From an uncultured Eubacterium sp. (lineage in GTDB: Bacteria; Bacillota; Clostridia; Peptostreptococcales; Anaerovoracaceae): DNA of 25,210 bases. The translations under genes and the position numbers were made by a program. This document shows, one piece after another, positions 22,106 to 25,210 of this stretch (position 1 is the first letter of the stretch; the number at the start of each line of letters is the position of its first letter). A model generated the notes under the pieces. The model did no database searches, was not told the DNA's origin, and saw only the letters and a list, made by a program, of their open reading frames with translations. The stretch lies in contig CALCFD010000018.1 of NCBI GenBank assembly GCA_937900695.1, positions 1 to 25,210 on the forward strand, in the 5' to 3' direction.

Positions 22106-23614
22106 ATGGCACAGTATTATAATGAACCTTCAAGAACTTTTAATGAATATCTATTAGTTCCAGGTTATTCATCAAAAGAATGCAGAGTTGAAAATGTATC
22201 TTTAAAAACACCTTTAACAAAATTTAAAAAAGGTGAAGAACCAGCGTTAACAATGAATATTCCGTTGGTATCAGCAGTAATGCAGGCTGTTTCAGATGAT
22301 AAGATGGCAGTTGCTCTTGCTAAAGAAGGTGGCGTATCATTTATTTATGGTTCACAGTCAATCGAAAGTCAGGCAGAAATGGTAAAGAGAGCAAAAGCAA
22401 CAAAAGCAGGCTTTGTAACTTCCGATGCTAATATAAAACCTGATCAGACTTTAAGAGACCTACTAGAGTTAAAAGAAAGAACAGGACACAGTACTACAGC
22501 TGTAACAGAAGATGGAACAGCTGAAGGTAAGCTTGTTGGACTTGTAACTTCAAGAGACTACAGAGTAAGTCGTATGGATCTTGACACTAAAATATCAGAA
22601 TTCATGACACCTTTTGATAAGCTAATTTACGCAAAATCAGGTGTTACTTTAAGCGAAGCTAATGATATTCTTTGGGATAATAAGTTAAATTCATTACCTG
22701 TTATTGATGAAAACCAGAGATTAACTCACTTCGTATTTAGAAAAGATTACGACAGTCACAAAGCCAACCCAAACGAACTACTTGATGAACATAAGAGATA
22801 TATTGTGGGAGCTGGTGTAAACACAAGAGACTTCGAAGAAAGAATTCCTGCATTAGTAGAAGCAGGAGCAGATGTGCTATGTATAGATTCTTCTGAAGGC
22901 TATTCAGAATGGCAGTCAGACACTCTAAAGTTTGTTAGAGAAAAATACGGTGATTCAGTTAAAATAGGTGCTGGTAACGTAGTAGATGGTGATGGATTTA
23001 GATTCCTTGCAGAAGCAGGAGCTGACTTTATCAAAATTGGTATTGGTGGTGGTTCAATTTGTATCACAAGAGAACAGAAAGGTATTGGTAGAGGACAAGC
23101 TTCAGCAGTACAAGAAGTAGCTAAAGCTAGAGATGAATACTTTGAAGAAACAGGTATATATATTCCTATTTGTTCAGATGGAGGTATCGTATATGATTAT
23201 CATATGACTCTTGCATTAGCAATGGGTGCTGATTTTATCATGCTTGGTAGATACTTTGCTAGATTTGATGAAGCTCCAGGACAAAAAATCAACCTAAACG
23301 GAAGCTACGTTAAGGAATACTGGGGTGAAGGTTCAGCAAGAGCTAGAAACTGGCAGCGTTACGATATGGGCGGAGATAAGAAGTTAAGCTTTGAAGAAGG
23401 TGTTGACTCATATGTACCATATGCAGGTAAGCTAAGTGACAATGTAAGACAGTCTCTACAGAAAGTTAAGTCAACAATGTGCAACTGCGGACTTCTAACA
23501 ATTCCAGAACTACAGAAGAACGCTAAGATGACACTTGTATCTGCCACTTCAATCGTAGAAGGTGGAGCACATGACGTAATTGCTAAGGAAACTTCAGGAA
23601 CTACAAATAGATAA
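22106..23614 (+). CDS. guaB: IMP dehydrogenase
   Basis: This enzyme oxidises IMP to XMP with NAD+, the committed step to GMP. At 502 aa it has a TIM barrel split by two CBS domains (about 104-214). The catalytic loop is GGGSICITRE, with Cys319 as the nucleophile. The flap/phosphate region includes CSDGGIVYDYH and the RYDMGGDKK stretch. The loop reads GGGS where many bacterial enzymes have GPGS, marking a distinct subgroup. The start at 22106 has AAAGGAGG 5 nt upstream. A TTG at 22082 precedes that site and is rejected. The gene forms an operon with guaA after 14 nt and has its own promoter. No purine riboswitch is visible in the leader. Confidence 0.97.
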   Translation: MAQYYNEPSRTFNEYLLVPGYSSKECRVENVSLKTPLTKFKKGEEPALTMNIPLVSAVMQAVSDDKMAVALAKEGGVSFIYGSQSIESQAEMVKRAKATKAGFVTSDANIKPDQTLRDLLELKERTGHSTTAVTEDGTAEGKLVGLVTSRDYRVSRMDLDTKISEFMTPFDKLIYAKSGVTLSEANDILWDNKLNSLPVIDENQRLTHFVFRKDYDSHKANPNELLDEHKRYIVGAGVNTRDFEERIPALVEAGADVLCIDSSEGYSEWQSDTLKFVREKYGDSVKIGAGNVVDGDGFRFLAEAGADFIKIGIGGGSICITREQKGIGRGQASAVQEVAKARDEYFEETGIYIPICSDGGIVYDYHMTLALAMGADFIMLGRYFARFDEAPGQKINLNGSYVKEYWGEGSARARNWQRYDMGGDKKLSFEEGVDSYVPYAGKLSDNVRQSLQKVKSTMCNCGLLTIPELQKNAKMTLVSATSIVEGGAHDVIAKETSGTTNR

Positions 23615-23628
23615 GAGGAACTATTAAT

Positions 23629-25170
23629 ATGAAACACGAAAAGATATTGGTAATGGACTTCGGTGGCCAGTACAATCAGCTTATTGCAAGAAGAGTTCGT
23701 GAGCTAAATGTATATGCCGAAATCCAGCCACACACATATAGTGTAGAAAAAATCAAGGAAATGGCACCTAAAGGTATTATCTTTACAGGTGGTCCAAATA
23801 GCGTTTATGGCGAAAGCGCTCTTGAATATAACAAGGAGCTATTTGAGCTAGGTATTCCTATTTTAGGTATCTGCTACGGCGCTCAGCTTATGGCACATGC
23901 TTTAGGTGGAAAAGTTGAAACTGCTCCAGTAAGTGAATATGGCAAGACTACTGTAGAGGTAGATCAAGATGCTGTACTGTTTAAAAATGTATCTAAAGAA
24001 ACTATCCTTTGGATGAGCCATACAGACTATATTTCAGAAGCTCCAGAAGATTTTAAGGTTACTGCACACACACCAGTTTGTCCAGTAGCAGCTATGGAAT
24101 GTAAAGAAAAAGGCTTTTATGCAGTTCAGTTCCATCCAGAAGTAATGCATTCTGTTCAGGGAACTGAAATTATCGAAGCGTTTGTTAAAGAAGCTTGTGG
24201 TTGCGCAGGTGACTGGAGAATGGATTCTTTTGTTGAAGAATCAATTGCTAAGATTAGAGAACAAGTTGGCGATGGCAGAGTATTATGCGCACTATCTGGT
24301 GGCGTTGACTCTTCAGTTGCTGCAGTAATGATGAGTAAAGCTGTTGGTAAACAGTTAACTTGCGTATTTGTAGATCACGGTCTACTAAGAAAAGATGAAG
24401 GGGATCAGGTAGAAGCAGTATTTGGTCCAGAAGGCCAGTATGACTTAAACTTCATTAGAGTAAATGCGCAGCAGAGATTTTATGATGCTCTTGCAGGTGT
24501 TGATGATCCTGAAAAGAAGAGAAAAATTATCGGTGAGTTATTCATTAGAGTATTTGAAGAAGAAGCTAAAAAAATCGGCGCTGTTGATTTCTTAGTACAG
24601 GGTACTATTTATCCTGATATAGTTGAAAGTGGTCTTGGAAACAGTGCAACTATCAAGAGCCATCACAATGTAGGTGGACTTCCTGATCACGTTGATTTTA
24701 AGGAAATCATTGAGCCACTTCGTGACTTATTTAAGGATGAAGTAAGAAAATCTGGTTTAGAACTAGGTATTCCTGAATACTTAGTATACAGACAGCCATT
24801 CCCAGGTCCTGGTCTAGCCGTACGTATTATCGGTGAAGTTACTCCTGAAAAGGTTAAGATCGTTCAGGAAGCTGATGCTATTTACAGAGAAGAAGTTGAA
24901 AAGGCTGGTATTTCAAGAGATATCGGTCAGTATTTCGCAGCTTTAACTAACATGCGTTCTGTTGGCGTAATGGGTGATTTTAGAACTTATGATTACGCTA
25001 TCGCTCTAAGAGCTGTATTAACTTCTGACTTTATGACTGCAGAGGCTGCTAAGCTTCCATGGGAAGTTCTTGAAAGAACTACAACTCGTATTGTAAATGA
25101 AGTTGATCATGTAAACAGAGTACTTTATGATTGCACAGGTAAACCGCCTGGAACAATTGAGTTTGAATAA
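23629..25170 (+). CDS. guaA: GMP synthase (glutamine-hydrolysing)
   Basis: This enzyme converts XMP to GMP using glutamine and ATP. It is complete at 513 aa. The N-terminal class I amidotransferase has Cys82 (GICYGAQ), His169 and Glu171 (QFHPEV). The ATP pyrophosphatase P-loop SGGVDSS is at 223-229. The C-terminal dimerisation domain has RQPFPGPGLAVRIIGEVT and the family end KPPGTIEFE. The ATG has GAGGAA upstream. It follows guaB by 14 nt, giving IMP-to-GMP in one transcript. The 3' end of guaA is a known insertion target for integrating elements, and the coding end here is intact. Confidence 0.97.
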   Translation: MKHEKILVMDFGGQYNQLIARRVRELNVYAEIQPHTYSVEKIKEMAPKGIIFTGGPNSVYGESALEYNKELFELGIPILGICYGAQLMAHALGGKVETAPVSEYGKTTVEVDQDAVLFKNVSKETILWMSHTDYISEAPEDFKVTAHTPVCPVAAMECKEKGFYAVQFHPEVMHSVQGTEIIEAFVKEACGCAGDWRMDSFVEESIAKIREQVGDGRVLCALSGGVDSSVAAVMMSKAVGKQLTCVFVDHGLLRKDEGDQVEAVFGPEGQYDLNFIRVNAQQRFYDALAGVDDPEKKRKIIGELFIRVFEEEAKKIGAVDFLVQGTIYPDIVESGLGNSATIKSHHNVGGLPDHVDFKEIIEPLRDLFKDEVRKSGLELGIPEYLVYRQPFPGPGLAVRIIGEVTPEKVKIVQEADAIYREEVEKAGISRDIGQYFAALTNMRSVGVMGDFRTYDYAIALRAVLTSDFMTAEAAKLPWEVLERTTTRIVNEVDHVNRVLYDCTGKPPGTIEFE

Positions 25171-25210
25171 ATCGAGTTGCTTAAAAAAGCCAGTGTTTAT
25201 GCGGGTTTCA
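25171..25210. other. Flank of guaA, possible attachment-site edge
   Basis: Only 40 bp follow the guaA stop. The segment from about 25183 (TTAAAAAAGCCAGTG, then TTTATGCGGGTTTCA) does not form a terminator hairpin within the window. It could be the left edge of an element integrated at guaA, but no integrase or direct repeat can be seen this close to the end. Confidence 0.2.

Overview
The window is low-GC, gene-dense DNA. Most genes have strong GGAGG-type ribosome binding sites, TTGACA/TATAAT promoters and hairpin-plus-T-run terminators, and AGA is the usual arginine codon. Ferredoxin-carrying ATPases, a ModE/MobA-type regulator, a long atypical glutamine synthetase, a UPF0182 protein and an IMP dehydrogenase with a GGGSICITRE active-site loop all point to an anaerobic Clostridia-class Bacillota. 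No genus is claimed. TGA acts as a normal stop. I see no CRISPR array, insertion sequence or phage gene.

Region A (1-2784) holds a + strand operon of two NifX/NifB-type small proteins flanking two MinD-type ATPases, each with two inserted [4Fe-4S] motifs. It has a consensus promoter with a 12-bp palindrome just downstream. This layout resembles loci encoding orange protein (ORP), a Mo-Cu cluster protein, and its partner ATPases in sulfate reducers.

Region B (2734-9376) starts with a minus-strand Bax-inhibitor-1 family membrane protein and a minus-strand MobA-like/ModE-like fusion. Next is a FecCD-type ABC importer split into a minus-strand lipoprotein and a + strand permease-ATPase-methyltransferase operon. 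The ATPase carries a C-terminal THEP1-like NTPase. A 39-bp imperfect dyad lies between two predicted facing promoters. With region A this makes a plausible molybdenum/tungsten handling neighbourhood, but the substrate is inferred, not shown.

Region C (9377-10933) holds an orphan noncoding stretch, tRNA-Lys(CTT) on the minus strand and an XpaC-like membrane protein. Region D (11022-16590) runs divergently from XpaC: a one-TM acidic protein, a zinc-ribbon/acidic/one-TM protein and a large UPF0182 membrane protein, probably an envelope module of unknown function.

Region E (16598-21967) has a U-tract-less 14-bp hairpin, an atypical glutamine synthetase, serS, a short Orn/Lys/Arg decarboxylase, a prepilin-peptidase-like protein and a 40-aa membrane peptide, closed by a terminator. 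Region F (22021-25170) is the guaB-guaA operon converting IMP to GMP. Only 40 bp follow guaA, a site commonly used by integrating elements.
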